Origin: QKTW01 sp052161885
Lineage (GTDB): Bacteria > Bacteroidota > Bacteroidia > Chitinophagales > Chitinophagaceae
Direction of reading: 5' to 3'
NCBI GenBank assembly: GCA_052161885.1
Contig: CP197396.1
Coordinates: forward strand, 3,162,001-3,226,000
DNA: 64,000 bases
Shown here: piece after piece, positions 33,301 to 42,646 of the stretch
Layout of the letters: every line of letters begins with the position of its first letter
How positions within the stretch are numbered: the first letter of the stretch is position 1
The notes under the pieces: model-generated
The model's input: the letters and a program-made list of their open reading frames with translations, nothing else
The model's database searches: none
What the model was told of the DNA's origin: nothing
Made by a program: the position numbers and the translations under genes

Positions 33301-34904
33301 GTTGGCGGAGTACCTGCCCGTATCAGTTGTGTAAGCACTTTAGTGCATCCATTGGCAGCAGTCAGTGTTAATGTTACTGTATAGGTTCCGTAAGCAGTAT
33401 AAATATGTGCCGGAGCAGCCAGTGTGGAGTTGGGGCTGCCGTCGCCGAAATTCCAGTTGTAGCCCACAATAGGAGAAGGATATGAAGTAGCGGATACGCT
33501 GAAATTTACAGTGAGCGGTATACAGCCCGCAAAATTTCCCTGCATGTTTATGTTAAACCCATCGATAGCCACATATGCAGGCTTAACCACCGAATCCTTA
33601 CAGCCGAATGCAGACACTGCCACCAGCGTAATATCAAAATAACCGGGATTGGTGTATGTGTAGGATGGATTTCCGAAAGTGCTGGTTCCGACGCCGTCGC
33701 CGAAATACCAGGTATAGCTCACTGCGTTTGTAGTAGTGTTATTAAACTGTATGGTACTGGGAGGTGGGCAGGGGATATTGGGCAAGTAATTAAAAGCAAT
33801 GGTAGGTTTGGGATGCACCACCACTGTATGATATACTGTATCTGCGCAACCGTTATTATTTGCTATAAGCTGTACATTATAAGTACCGGCAGTATAATAC
33901 GTATGGTTTGGATTCGTTGCTGTAACAGGCTGTGTTCCGTCTCCGAAATCCCATCTGTAGCTTGTTGCACTTGGTGTAGTGGTATTGATGAAATCGAGGT
34001 GTTCTCCTACACAAGCTTCAGGATGTGCGGTAAAATCTGCCTGCAGAGGAGCCACTACCATACCATTGGGTGTATTTATCGTGTCTTTGCAACCATACAC
34101 GTCCGTAACGATCATGTTGATTGTATAGTTACCGTTGTTTGTGTATGTATGCGGAGTTGGAGAACCGCTGCCGGTTCCGCCGTCGCCAAAATCCCAGCTG
34201 GTAGTAAACGGACCGCTGCCTGTACTCGTGTTGGTAAATACTGCGCTGCCCGGCGCATTACATATGCCTGTGGGATTGGCAAGATAAGATGGTACCGGCT
34301 GCGGTCTTGCATGGATGTACTGCGGCACCTGCAATGTTGTCTGGCAACCTGCGCCATTGGTGGCTTTCAGTACTACACCATAATAGCCGGCCGGCTGGAA
34401 GGTATATGTCGGGTTGGCAGATGTTGATGTTCCCCCGTTGCTGAACACCCATTGGTAGGTGCCGCTGCCGGGTGCATTCCAGAGTATATTGCTGGTAAAT
34501 GTTGTGGTAAAAGGCGAACAACCAGCTGTATCTGCTGCTGTAAAACTTACAGTAGGCGACATATACGCGGTAAGCTGCAGTGTAAATGTGCTCGTCTGTC
34601 CATTGGGGTTGGTAACCGTAAGCGTCACATTATAGTAGGTGGGCGCATTGGGATTAGTGGGCGAATATGTAGCCCCGGGATTTTGCAGTGTAGAAGTGTT
34701 TCCGTTGCCGAGGTCCCAGCTGTATGTTGTGCCGGCTGTTGTACCGGTAGATGTATTGGTAAAGCTCACCACCATATTAGGTGCGCACCCCACTGTATCA
34801 CTTGCCGAAAAATGAGCAACAGGCGTCTGACCATATACCGGCCCGGCCAGCATAAGTAATACTATAGCATACAGTAAAAAATAAGGTCGGGTAAAAATGT
34901 TCAT
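30336..34904 (-). CDS. Giant PKD-repeat surface protein, gliding-type C-terminus (copy 2)
   Basis: A 1522-residue secreted protein: signal peptide (1-25, GPVYGQ), then roughly a dozen PKD-like beta-sandwich repeats, each with the pattern C-x-P-x-x-V-x-F-x-N-x-S...W-x-F-G-D-G...H-x-Y...G-x-Y-x-V. One Ig-like stretch follows (ICVGDAAILNPSGGTSYIW and VNAGPDQTIIAGN). The last 90 residues are the gliding-motility-associated C-terminal domain, a T9SS type B signal (YIPNTFTPNQDGQNDRF; FKIYNRWGEVIF; GWDGTYKGK). It is probably an SprB-like adhesin exposed on the surface and exported with the PorP/SprF protein 17 bp downstream. Close paralogue of the protein at 36088-40665 (1525 residues). Confidence 0.92.
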   Translation of the reverse strand: MNIFTRPYFLLYAIVLLMLAGPVYGQTPVAHFSASDTVGCAPNMVVSFTNTSTGTTAGTTYSWDLGNGNTSTLQNPGATYSPTNPNAPTYYNVTLTVTNPNGQTSTFTLQLTAYMSPTVSFTAADTAGCSPFTTTFTSNILWNAPGSGTYQWVFSNGGTSTSANPTYTFQPAGYYGVVLKATNGAGCQTTLQVPQYIHARPQPVPSYLANPTGICNAPGSAVFTNTSTGSGPFTTSWDFGDGGTGSGSPTPHTYTNNGNYTINMIVTDVYGCKDTINTPNGMVVAPLQADFTAHPEACVGEHLDFINTTTPSATSYRWDFGDGTQPVTATNPNHTYYTAGTYNVQLIANNNGCADTVYHTVVVHPKPTIAFNYLPNIPCPPPSTIQFNNTTTNAVSYTWYFGDGVGTSTFGNPSYTYTNPGYFDITLVAVSAFGCKDSVVKPAYVAIDGFNINMQGNFAGCIPLTVNFSVSATSYPSPIVGYNWNFGDGSPNSTLAAPAHIYTAYGTYTVTLTLTAANGCTKVLTQLIRAGTPPTANFVAQPLVACVNEVVHFTDSSLNVSNWYWNFGDNNISSAPSPDHQYSLPGTYTVMLKVLNNGCPDSMIRTNYIKVNFPKALAQRTYNCNSPLNVSFHNNSLDYNGWTWYFGDGTSTSTVLHPVHTYPATGSYTAMLVCWNDTTGCHDTAVISVNVIQLVPTFAANDTAICRDGSVNFTSAVSGGTVVAYDWSVDGLTFLDTTANFQFVFHITGYHSVSLTVHDNNNCTTTLTKTNYIIVGWPTPVFSASPQTVCAPGTVLFTDQTSVVPGTTIVTRIWDLGFGPQPNNPNLTTTQSYTAAGSYSVKLVLTDNIGCTDSVLAADYIKVRKPVANFSATATTSCPGRPITFLNNSQGASLDYTWYFGDGTTSTATSPQHSYSQTGTYTVKLVIHDGVAGCKDSITKVDYITIVNKPTAGFTLSDTFKICSPLVVSTSNSSAGATSYLWQFGDGGTSPFATPTHVYQPGIFNVLLIATNQYGCSDTAKSRVRVLGYAGELSYSPLSGCAPLTVNFTALEHNVPGFVYDFADGTILATTSLTATHTYLHAGPYVPALIMTDNAGCSATSMGLDTIKADGVYGGFTYSPYPACDKGTLQFLDTSRAAYSTISTRYWIFHDGQTSTAANPSHSYPGTGTYNITLIHNTTTGCRDTLDTSVTFYPLPVIDAGPDTTICVGDAAILNPSGGTSYIWTPIATLSCDSCTHPLASPTAPTLYTVKGTDVHGCSSTDTVHVYTKTKVDALVGNGGEICESDTFRLSVTGAGQYLWLPPYGLNDNTIQNPLASPDTTVRYMVVSSQGSCIADTGYVTVTVHPRPHVNAGPDQTIIAGNTTQLNALGNSIVKYAWTPAVTLSCSDCQDPEATPVGTTVYTVKAYTDYGCTDSDDVRINVICQQSQLYIPNTFTPNQDGQNDRFYPRGKGIRIIKSFKIYNRWGEVIFEKSSIDVNDFNNGWDGTYKGKTLPPDVFVYTIDGTCDTGEEFSWQGDISLIR

Positions 34905-35008
34905 AGGCAGTACGGTTAAAGAACTTCTTATTATTTTCAGGTTTGTCCTTAAAGTTAAAAAAATATCAGTTTATTCCAGTTTTTTGCCGGTATCCGGCGC
35001 TTGATAAA

Positions 35009-36055
35009 TTACCATGCTTTAGGGCATATGGTGCGGCTTTTCTCAAAACGGGGATCCCTGAACAGGCCGTTCTTAAATACCGATATTTCAAAGCCGCCAC
35101 GCAGATTAGTTGCTGCTTTGAGCGACGAAGAATTAAGATCGTAGGATGCTGTTATGTCAAGATCATGATAATTAACCTTTAATGTGGGAATGATCGCGTC
35201 GTTGACACGATAAAACAATCCGGCAGCAAGCGTCATCTCAGGTTGCTCAGTGCTGTTGTCCATTTTGTTCCAGGCCAGCAACCCACCCGCTACGATCTCG
35301 TTATAAGGTCCCTGCAGCATGTAGTTTCCCTGGAACTGGGCTTTCCATGTTTCATCCAGCTTCCAGCCGAGGCCCAGGTTGGTATTCCAGCGTACCTGTG
35401 TCCGCAGGCTTGCCTGGTCGCTGTAGTAAGCATCTTTAGGACGGGTAAGATGGTAGGCCGATTCGCCGATAAAATAAGTGATTTTATCATCCTGCCCTGC
35501 GGTACTGCTGAAACAGATGCCGGCACCAAGGTCCCACTGAGTTTGTTTAGGATCGGGCAGGTTTTCGCCGTTAGGATTTGATGAATTGAATGAGCCGTTC
35601 TGGTATTGCTCATCAAAGGTCATTTTTGCAGGATCAAAGCTGCGCTGTACGTATCCGCCGGTAAAGCCCACCGAAAGAAAAGACCGGTGCGCGTCTTCCA
35701 GCGATTTATTATAACTGATAGTAGGACATACAGAAAGCGTCTGCAGGTTTATACTTCCTGCCTTATCATAATAGGCAACCAACCCTATGCTGAAGAAATC
35801 ATTCACCTCATCACTTACCGGTATCCGCGTTTCTGCAGAGATCACCGCCGTCTGAAACGGTGCACTGATGCTGCTCCACTGGTTGCGGTAAATAACCCCC
35901 ACTTTATAATCTCCGGTGAAGATGCCGGTAAGCGCGGGATTGCGCAGTGTGGCTACCTGGTAAAACTGCGACAGGTGTATGTCCTGAGCTTTGGCACTGA
36001 GTGATGCAGCGCCGAGCAACAGGGTGGTATATATTATTTGTGCTGTCTTTTTCAT
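35009..36055 (-). CDS. PorP/SprF family T9SS membrane protein (copy 1)
   Basis: A 348-residue outer-membrane protein with a signal peptide (1-23, SAKAQ). It shows the same motif order as copy 2: DIHLSQFYQVATLRNPALTGIF, GVIYRNQWSSIS, GLVAYYDKAGSIN, YNKSLEDAHRSFLSVGFTGG and LRGGFEISVF. It lies 32 bp downstream of the 1525-residue PKD gene and 104 bp upstream of the second PKD gene, so the four genes may form one long transcript. Expected to assist secretion or anchoring of its paired adhesin. Confidence 0.9.
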   Translation of the reverse strand: MKKTAQIIYTTLLLGAASLSAKAQDIHLSQFYQVATLRNPALTGIFTGDYKVGVIYRNQWSSISAPFQTAVISAETRIPVSDEVNDFFSIGLVAYYDKAGSINLQTLSVCPTISYNKSLEDAHRSFLSVGFTGGYVQRSFDPAKMTFDEQYQNGSFNSSNPNGENLPDPKQTQWDLGAGICFSSTAGQDDKITYFIGESAYHLTRPKDAYYSDQASLRTQVRWNTNLGLGWKLDETWKAQFQGNYMLQGPYNEIVAGGLLAWNKMDNSTEQPEMTLAAGLFYRVNDAIIPTLKVNYHDLDITASYDLNSSSLKAATNLRGGFEISVFKNGLFRDPRFEKSRTICPKAW

Positions 36056-36087
36056 GAATTGCGTTTTTGTACGGGTTTAAAAAGTGT

Positions 36088-39000
36088 TTATCTCACAAGG
36101 CTTACATCGCCTTTCCAGCTGATGGTTTCACCATTATCACAAATCGCCTCTATGACGTAAACAAAAACATCGGTGCGCAGCTGCTCACCTTTGTATGTTC
36201 CATCCCATCCCTGTGTTTTATCATTCAGCTCAAAGCCGGTATGCTCATACACTACTTCGCCCCACCGGTTGTATACACGAAAGGATTTCACCTTATCAAT
36301 ACCCTTTCCGCGCGGATAGAAGTAATCGTTATGACCATCGCCGTTTGGCGTAAAAGAGTTAGGAATAAATACCTGGCTCTGGTCGCAGAGGACGATAACA
36401 TGTACACTGTCTGAATCGACACAACCATAATCACTGTGGGCAGTAACAGTATAAGTAGTTGTTTTGAGCGGAGACGCTTTAGGACTGGAGCAACTGTCGC
36501 AGCTTAAAGTTTCAGGCGGTGCCCAGGTATAATATTTTGCACCTGTACCGGTTGCTACCAGCACAGCAGACGATCCTGCCACCACTTTCTGATCTGCACC
36601 CGCATCTACTTTGGGCAGCGGATGCACTACTACGGTTACATAGTCTGTATCGGGAATACAGCTTCCTTCCCATGTGATAAGGGTATACGTAGTATTGGCA
36701 ACAGGAGCAGCAACCGGGTTGATCACCTGGCTGTTGTTAAGCGTTGCCGCGGGCGACCACAAATAGCGCTGCCCGCCAATGGCCTGCAGCTGGAAGCTTT
36801 GCCCGTAACATATCTCGCCGCCATTACCTGCACTTGCCACTGTTTTGGTCTTCAGCGACACGTTTACAGTATCCTTGCTGGTGCAGCCATTGGCGCCCGT
36901 ACCGGTTACATAATAATCTGTGGGAACTACAGGATTGGCCTGCGGATTGGTACAGCCGGAGCAACTCAGTGAGGATGATATATCCCATACATAAGATACG
37001 CCACCGGAGGGCTGAAGCGTTGCCACATCTCCTTTACATATCACCGTGTCTTTCCCGGCACTGATGACCGGTAACGGCAGGATAGTAACACTGCGGATCA
37101 CCGTATCGCGGCAACCATGAGCGTTCACAGAGATAAGTGTTACGGCATAAGTGCCGGTGGTATCGTAAGTGTGCGAGGTTTGATGAGAGAACGCTGTTTG
37201 CCCGTTGTGGAATGTCCACGATGAAGTAGTAATGGGCGAGAACGGACTATAGCTTGTATCTGTAAAGAGAATAGACGAGTGGATACATGCCGGGTCTGTT
37301 GCAGTGAAACCTGCATCTACACCATCAGCCTTGATGGTATCGAGGCCGGTGCTGGTGGTAAGACAACCCGCTCCATCACTGATGATAAGCTTGGGAACAA
37401 ACGCACCCGGGAATGTATAGATGTGGGAGGTAGTGCTGGTGGTGGCTACAGCAGTAGTACCATCGCTGAAATCCCAGATAAGGGAAGGTACATTGGTAAT
37501 GCTGGCTGTAAAGTTTACCGTAAGCGGCACACAACCACTGAGCGGCGTGTAAGTAAGCGCACCTGCATAGCCCAGTACTTTTATCTGCTTGTAAGCTGTG
37601 TCTGTACAGCCTTCTGAATTGGTAACAATAAGACGCACATTATATACGCCGGCATTGTTGAATGCATTAGACGGATTAGGAATAACCGCACTGGCGTTAT
37701 TGCCAAAATTCCAGGCATAGGACAATGCATTGGCAGAGGTACTGTTAAAGCTTACGATAAGCGGCGGACAGATAGCCACAGAATCGCTTGCCGTGAAAGA
37801 TGCATGCGGCTTCAGCACTTTTATATAGGCTGTCTTGGTAATGCTGTCTTTGCAGCCGGTGGCATTGGTAACAATGAGCTTTACCGTATAGCTGCCGGTA
37901 GCCGTATAGCTATGTGCAGGTTGCGGACCGGTGCCGCTTGTGCCGTCGCCGAAAGTCCATTGGTAAGAAAGCGTAGCGCCCGGAGAGGTGGTAAGGTCTG
38001 TGAATGTTACCGTTTGCCCGATACATACGGTGGTATCATCGGCCATAAAGTTGGCGACAGGATGCTGCGCGTTGATGTAGCCGGTACGTACCATAGAATC
38101 GGTGCAACCGACATTGTCTGTGATAAAAAGCTTTACATCATATATGCCTGCTGTAGTGTAGGTATGACTGTTGGTAGTGGCCATAGATGTATTGCTGAAA
38201 CCATCGCCAAACACCCATTGCTTGCTGGTAAAATAAGTACCCGTAAGACCGGTGCTGGAATCTGTAAAGTTTACAGCCAGCGGGGTACAGCCTACAAGCG
38301 GGGTACCTACAATGTTCACTGCAGGATCTGAAACCAACTGGTAGTTTACGCGGGTAAATGTATCAATACAAAGGTGTGTGTTCTTGGTTATGAGCTTTAC
38401 AGTATAGTAGCCTCTTTGTGTAAAGGTGTAAGGTATGGTAGCCGTTGTATCAGGATAGTAGTTAGTGCCGATAACCCAGTTGTATTTTATAATATTCGGC
38501 ACATTACCTGCGCTGAAGATTACCTGGTCCCCTTTACAGATAGCAGTATCGGCAGATGTAAATATGGGTATTGTCTTGTATAGCTGCAGCGGTATCGGCA
38601 CAGTGTCTCGGCAACCGTTCGTACTGTTATAAGTGGCCAGCAGGGCTGTATAATTGCCCAATGCAGGATATGTGTGCGAAACAATAGGGCCTGCTGTAGA
38701 AGTAGTGCCATCACCGAATATCCATACGTGAGAGCTGTCACCTATAGACGCATTGGTAAACGTAACCTTGGCAGGTGTATCGCAGTGATATGCAAACGTG
38801 GCAAGCGACTTCGACGGCAATACAGTGATCATGCTGTCTACCCGCATGGTATCTGCACAACCGTTGTTAAGCGCTATAAGCGTTACGCCCCATATACCGG
38901 GAGCAGAAAAATGATATTTGGGGCTGGGCACAGAGGTGGTGCCGCCATCGTCAAAGTTCCAGATGTATACTGTAGCATTGGTAGAGTTGTTGGTAAACTG

Positions 39001-40665
39001 TACGGGATCATGAAAGCAGGTGGTGGTAGGCGCTGCTGTAAATGCAGCTGTAGGATGCGAACCCGCGCTGATGAGCGTAGAGTCTGTATGCGTACATCCA
39101 TTTACCGTGGTGATCGTTACCTTAACCCAGTAGGTACCCGGATTTACGAATATATGTACGGGTGAGTCCAGCGTGGAATTGCCCGTACCGTCACCGAAGT
39201 TCCATACATAAGAAGCGATGCTGTACGGGTACGGATTGATCGTAGTATAATCCGGCGGGGTGGTATGCGTTTGTGCAAAGCCTTTGAACTTTACGGTAAG
39301 CGGCGCACAGCCATCGTGCCTGCTGGCATATATGTCCGCAAAAAGGTTGTATACCGTTACTGTCTGCGTGATGGAATCTTTACAGCCGGCAGCAGTTGTG
39401 GCCGATAGCTTTACGGTATATGCACTGTCGCCATGAAAGGTATGTGATGGACTAGTAGCGGTGGAAGTACCACCATCGCTGAAGGTCCAGTTAAAATTGC
39501 CGCCGGAGGAAGAAGTATTGGTAAACTGTATAGTCGCCGGCGAAGGACACGGGGCCGTGGGGCTGTATGTAAAACCGAGCACCGGCGCAGGATTAATAAC
39601 AATGGTACGGACAGTGGAATCCACACAGTTATTAGGCGAGGTAGCTGTCATCTTTACCGTATAGGTGCCGGCTGCGGTATATGTATGCGTAGCATTTACA
39701 CCTATAAATATGCCGGTGTTATCGCCAAAATTCCAGACGGCAGAAGCCGGTGCAGGACCGGAAGTGGTATTGGTAAAGCTTACCTGTGTATTTACACAGG
39801 CAGCTGCAGGACCGGTAAAGGCGGGCTGCATATTACCGATGGTTACATAGCCCGTTTTAGATACGGTATCCTTACAGCCATGTGCATCTGTAATGATCAC
39901 CTTTACCGTGTAAGTGCCCGGTGTAGTGTATGTATGTGCAGATACGGCACCGGTACCGGTAGTATTATCTCCATAGCTCCAGTCGTATGTATACGGACCT
40001 GTACCCGTGCCAGTGGCTGTAAATGTATCTGTAGCCGGGGCCTTGCAAAAGAAAGTGGATGATGCGGTAAAGTTGCCGCCGGGCGGTGTGTAGATATGTA
40101 TATAATTGGTATCGGTAAGTGTCTGGGAACAGCCGAAACTGTTGGTTACCTTAAGTGTCACATTATAATTGCCGGGCGTAGTATAGATATGCGCCGGGCT
40201 TTGTGCGGTAGACGACTGACCATCGCCAAAGCTCCAGTAATAAGTACCGGTAACACCGACGGGAAAAATAGTCTGGTTGGTAAACTGTATGGTAGTACCG
40301 GGACAGCCAAAAGTATTATTAGCGGTAAACTGCACCTGAGGCGACGGATTGACGGTAATATAACCGGTAATCGTTTTGGTATTGGCATTGCTGCCATTCC
40401 GCACAGTGAGCGATACGGTGTAAGTACCGGGTGTGGAGTATGATGTAGACGGATTGGCAAGCGCGGAATGCACATTGTTACCGAGGTTCCAGTCGTAGAC
40501 GGTAGCGCTGTTGGTGCCCGTAGAAGTGTTGGTAAACTGTACTACCAGCGGGGCGCAACCGGTGGTGGGCGAGGCGGTGAAATTAGCCGTCTGCGCCTGT
40601 ACGGTATTATACAGGAGGGCTAGGCAGGGCAATATGTAAAGAAACTTACGGGTAAAAATGCTCAT
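36088..40665 (-). CDS. Giant PKD-repeat surface protein, gliding-type C-terminus (copy 1)
   Basis: A 1525-residue T9SS-secreted protein beginning with a signal peptide (1-25, NTVQAQ). About a dozen PKD repeats (WNLGNN, WSFGDGQSST, WSYGDNTTG, WNFGDNTG, WTFSDGGTS, WNFGDGTGNS, WIFGDGTTST and so on) are followed by an Ig-like pair (VISAGKDTVICKGD; VDAGADQKVVAG). The type B C-terminal sorting domain closes it (FIPNSFTPNGDGHNDYF; FRVYNRWGEVVY; GWDGTYKGE). First gene of the adhesin/PorP quartet. Predicted role: surface adhesion or gliding, by analogy with SprB; the ligand is unknown. The two copies look like an old tandem duplication, similar in layout but diverged in repeat sequence. Confidence 0.92.
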   Translation of the reverse strand: MSIFTRKFLYILPCLALLYNTVQAQTANFTASPTTGCAPLVVQFTNTSTGTNSATVYDWNLGNNVHSALANPSTSYSTPGTYTVSLTVRNGSNANTKTITGYITVNPSPQVQFTANNTFGCPGTTIQFTNQTIFPVGVTGTYYWSFGDGQSSTAQSPAHIYTTPGNYNVTLKVTNSFGCSQTLTDTNYIHIYTPPGGNFTASSTFFCKAPATDTFTATGTGTGPYTYDWSYGDNTTGTGAVSAHTYTTPGTYTVKVIITDAHGCKDTVSKTGYVTIGNMQPAFTGPAAACVNTQVSFTNTTSGPAPASAVWNFGDNTGIFIGVNATHTYTAAGTYTVKMTATSPNNCVDSTVRTIVINPAPVLGFTYSPTAPCPSPATIQFTNTSSSGGNFNWTFSDGGTSTATSPSHTFHGDSAYTVKLSATTAAGCKDSITQTVTVYNLFADIYASRHDGCAPLTVKFKGFAQTHTTPPDYTTINPYPYSIASYVWNFGDGTGNSTLDSPVHIFVNPGTYWVKVTITTVNGCTHTDSTLISAGSHPTAAFTAAPTTTCFHDPVQFTNNSTNATVYIWNFDDGGTTSVPSPKYHFSAPGIWGVTLIALNNGCADTMRVDSMITVLPSKSLATFAYHCDTPAKVTFTNASIGDSSHVWIFGDGTTSTAGPIVSHTYPALGNYTALLATYNSTNGCRDTVPIPLQLYKTIPIFTSADTAICKGDQVIFSAGNVPNIIKYNWVIGTNYYPDTTATIPYTFTQRGYYTVKLITKNTHLCIDTFTRVNYQLVSDPAVNIVGTPLVGCTPLAVNFTDSSTGLTGTYFTSKQWVFGDGFSNTSMATTNSHTYTTAGIYDVKLFITDNVGCTDSMVRTGYINAQHPVANFMADDTTVCIGQTVTFTDLTTSPGATLSYQWTFGDGTSGTGPQPAHSYTATGSYTVKLIVTNATGCKDSITKTAYIKVLKPHASFTASDSVAICPPLIVSFNSTSANALSYAWNFGNNASAVIPNPSNAFNNAGVYNVRLIVTNSEGCTDTAYKQIKVLGYAGALTYTPLSGCVPLTVNFTASITNVPSLIWDFSDGTTAVATTSTTSHIYTFPGAFVPKLIISDGAGCLTTSTGLDTIKADGVDAGFTATDPACIHSSILFTDTSYSPFSPITTSSWTFHNGQTAFSHQTSHTYDTTGTYAVTLISVNAHGCRDTVIRSVTILPLPVISAGKDTVICKGDVATLQPSGGVSYVWDISSSLSCSGCTNPQANPVVPTDYYVTGTGANGCTSKDTVNVSLKTKTVASAGNGGEICYGQSFQLQAIGGQRYLWSPAATLNNSQVINPVAAPVANTTYTLITWEGSCIPDTDYVTVVVHPLPKVDAGADQKVVAGSSAVLVATGTGAKYYTWAPPETLSCDSCSSPKASPLKTTTYTVTAHSDYGCVDSDSVHVIVLCDQSQVFIPNSFTPNGDGHNDYFYPRGKGIDKVKSFRVYNRWGEVVYEHTGFELNDKTQGWDGTYKGEQLRTDVFVYVIEAICDNGETISWKGDVSLVR

Positions 40666-40984
40666 AGGAATACTTATAATGGAAAAATAATATCAGGGTT
40701 ATGTAAGATATAAACTTAACAAAAAATTGGGAAACCCTTTACAGTTCTAAGACAGAAGAGAAATAAGAAATGTTAGCCGGCCTCTGTAAAACTTAGCCGG
40801 CAGTAAAAATTATTACCTGATAATGCTTCCGAGAACGCTGAATAATAATAGTGTAGGAAACTAATTAATAATTTGGGTAGATGACATGTGAAAAATACCC
40901 AATTTTTACAATATTGGTTTTCCATTCTTTGCCAATTTGTAAAAACGAAACATCTTCGCGGCTGATTTTTAAATATTTACAATT
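40666..40984. promoter_or_regulatory. Divergent intergenic region with a 20-bp-spaced direct repeat
   Basis: This 319-bp region separates the adhesin operon (minus) from a small lipoprotein gene (plus). It contains TTAGCCGGC twice, at 40773-40781 and 40793-40801, i.e. 20 bp apart on the same helix face and about 110 bp upstream of the adhesin start. Such paired direct repeats are the usual shape of LytTR binding sites. I see no gene and no clear promoter consensus here. Confidence 0.35.
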
Positions 40985-41497
40985 ATGAAGAAAAACCTTT
41001 TGCTTGGAAGTCTGTTCCTGTTGACCCTCGGCGCATGTACAAAAGAAACTGTAACACCGCAAGCGCCCAAAACGAATGTAAAGGCACACGCACGTGTTGC
41101 AGGAGACAACTACGATCGTTCGGATGTACTGAGCATTGTCAAGAGAGCAAATGAATTAAACCCTAAACATTGTACGCCTGCAGCACGCCTCGTTGCAGTG
41201 AAAGTTGCCTGCTGGACATTGTATTGCAATGACGGATACCGTATAGACTACTACAACGGTTCTTATGGCTGTTCTATGGCCAATTCGCTCTGCGATATTG
41301 AAAAGGTCGTTTACAGTGGTATGGCTACAGTACAGGATCCTAAAGGCGGCAACACTCCGGTTGAGGAATACTGGAATAATGTGGAAGTACTGAAGGCTGG
41401 CGACGTTATCGTATGTACAGATGGCGACCCTACCTACTATGAAGGTGCACATGTAGAGATTGCATCCGATGGCAGCCACCGTATAGTGAAGAATTAA
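40985..41497 (+). CDS. Small hypothetical lipoprotein
   Basis: A 170-residue protein with a lipoprotein signal: MKKN, a hydrophobic core, and lipobox LGAC with Cys18. The mature part contains five further cysteines (around CTPAARL, CWTLYCNDGY, CSMANSLCDIE, VCTDGD), so disulphides are likely in the envelope. No family recognised. It is a single-gene unit ending in a strong terminator 16 bp after its stop. The G+C content is like its neighbours. Confidence 0.7.
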   Translation: MKKNLLLGSLFLLTLGACTKETVTPQAPKTNVKAHARVAGDNYDRSDVLSIVKRANELNPKHCTPAARLVAVKVACWTLYCNDGYRIDYYNGSYGCSMANSLCDIEKVVYSGMATVQDPKGGNTPVEEYWNNVEVLKAGDVIVCTDGDPTYYEGAHVEIASDGSHRIVKN

Positions 41498-41513
41498 AAA
41501 AATAAATAAGACA

Positions 41514-41548
41514 CGCAGATGCCAGCTTTGAGCTGGTATCTGCGTTTT
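41514..41548 (+). terminator. Terminator of the small lipoprotein gene
   Basis: Stem CGCAGATGCCAGCT / AGCTGGTATCTGCG (one G-T pair) with a TTG loop, followed by TTTT. Its presence argues against a start codon at 41519 for the next gene. Confidence 0.85.
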
Positions 41549-41563
41549 ACAGATAAGTTATAT

Positions 41564-42646
41564 ATGGTTTATACGCGATTGCTCTTTTTGTTTACCCTGC
41601 TGCTTTTCTCATGCAGTAACCACATGCAGCACGCTTCCTGTACGATGCAGAAAAATATTGTTGTCCGGGAAGACAAAAACGTCATCTCCCGGCAACATTT
41701 CACATCGGCAATGTATAAAATGAACGATACTACAGTGCTGGTACAAAGCGGCGATTTTGATCTGCTGAAGATTAACACAGGTACCGGGCAAACTGAAAAG
41801 TTCAGCTTCAGTGATTCGTTAATCCATGCACTACGCATAAAGTATGGCGTGGCTGACAGCGCTTATAACCCGGGAGATAATTTTCCGAAAGGAGTTATTT
41901 ATTACTTTTCATACAGTAAGAACAGAATATCTATCCAGTATGGTGTAAGTATACTCAACCAGAAACGTTTTGGCAACTATACAGTTAATGCAAACAGCCA
42001 TTTGCTGCTTATGGTGGTGCTTGATGATCGTTTTCAGCTGGTCAACACCATTCTTTTCCCCCGGCAGGAGTGCGACAAATTCGGGATGGCAGTCAATACA
42101 TTTTCCTTTGCCGGCTGCACTTACGATGACACACTGCTGCTGTCTAACTCTTCAACGGCTGCCGACAGCATGAAGTTCATCATCAGAAAGTATACACATA
42201 AAGACGGGAAGTACCATTTTACGGGCTATGGCAACGAAGTAACGAATCCCGGTGTAAGGAATGAACGGAATGTATATATGGTAGACCTCTGCTGCTTTTC
42301 CCGCTATAGAGGCAATACTTACTATACAGACAGGGGGGCTATGTACTGCCTGAACACAAGCGAACGATGGAAGCTGATAGACGATAAAGGTTATCTTCTG
42401 TACCAGGCGTGGCGGTATGACCCTGCAAACATAATGTACCTGCGCTTTTACAGGGGCGAAACAACAAATACCGATACAACAGTACAGATGATGCATTATA
42501 ATAACGGTACATCAGAAAAGATATTTCCGGTTGCCAGGTTAAAGGACTTTTATGCCGGCAGGATGGAAGACAGCATCTACAGGCAAATAGTGCGCATAGG
42601 AGATGAGATGCATTACCAGGAGTATAAAATATTGATCCATGAATAA
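41564..42646 (+). CDS. Hypothetical lipoprotein, possible beta-propeller
   Basis: A 360-residue protein from the ATG at 41564 (MVYTRLLFLFTLLLFSC), with a clear lipoprotein signal and Cys17. The earlier in-frame ATG at 41519 lies inside the terminator hairpin of the preceding gene and is rejected. The body is rich in beta-strand patterns (NDTTVLVQSGDFDLLKIN; HLLLMVVLDDRFQLV; DTLLLSNSS), suggesting a propeller such as the Bacteroidota 6-bladed lipoproteins, but no motif is decisive. It overlaps the thioredoxin-like gene by 8 bp, so the two are co-translated and presumably work together in the envelope. Confidence 0.7.
   Translation: MVYTRLLFLFTLLLFSCSNHMQHASCTMQKNIVVREDKNVISRQHFTSAMYKMNDTTVLVQSGDFDLLKINTGTGQTEKFSFSDSLIHALRIKYGVADSAYNPGDNFPKGVIYYFSYSKNRISIQYGVSILNQKRFGNYTVNANSHLLLMVVLDDRFQLVNTILFPRQECDKFGMAVNTFSFAGCTYDDTLLLSNSSTAADSMKFIIRKYTHKDGKYHFTGYGNEVTNPGVRNERNVYMVDLCCFSRYRGNTYYTDRGAMYCLNTSERWKLIDDKGYLLYQAWRYDPANIMYLRFYRGETTNTDTTVQMMHYNNGTSEKIFPVARLKDFYAGRMEDSIYRQIVRIGDEMHYQEYKILIHE

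Noticed and set aside
30810..34859. Long antisense frames inside the PKD adhesin genes
   Set aside because: They are mirror images of strongly supported PKD genes and have Cys/Arg-rich composition without motifs; the same holds for 36622-40443.
41519..41563. Earlier start codon for the 41564-42646 lipoprotein gene
   Set aside because: It lies inside a strong terminator hairpin, and the added residues precede an otherwise perfect lipoprotein signal.
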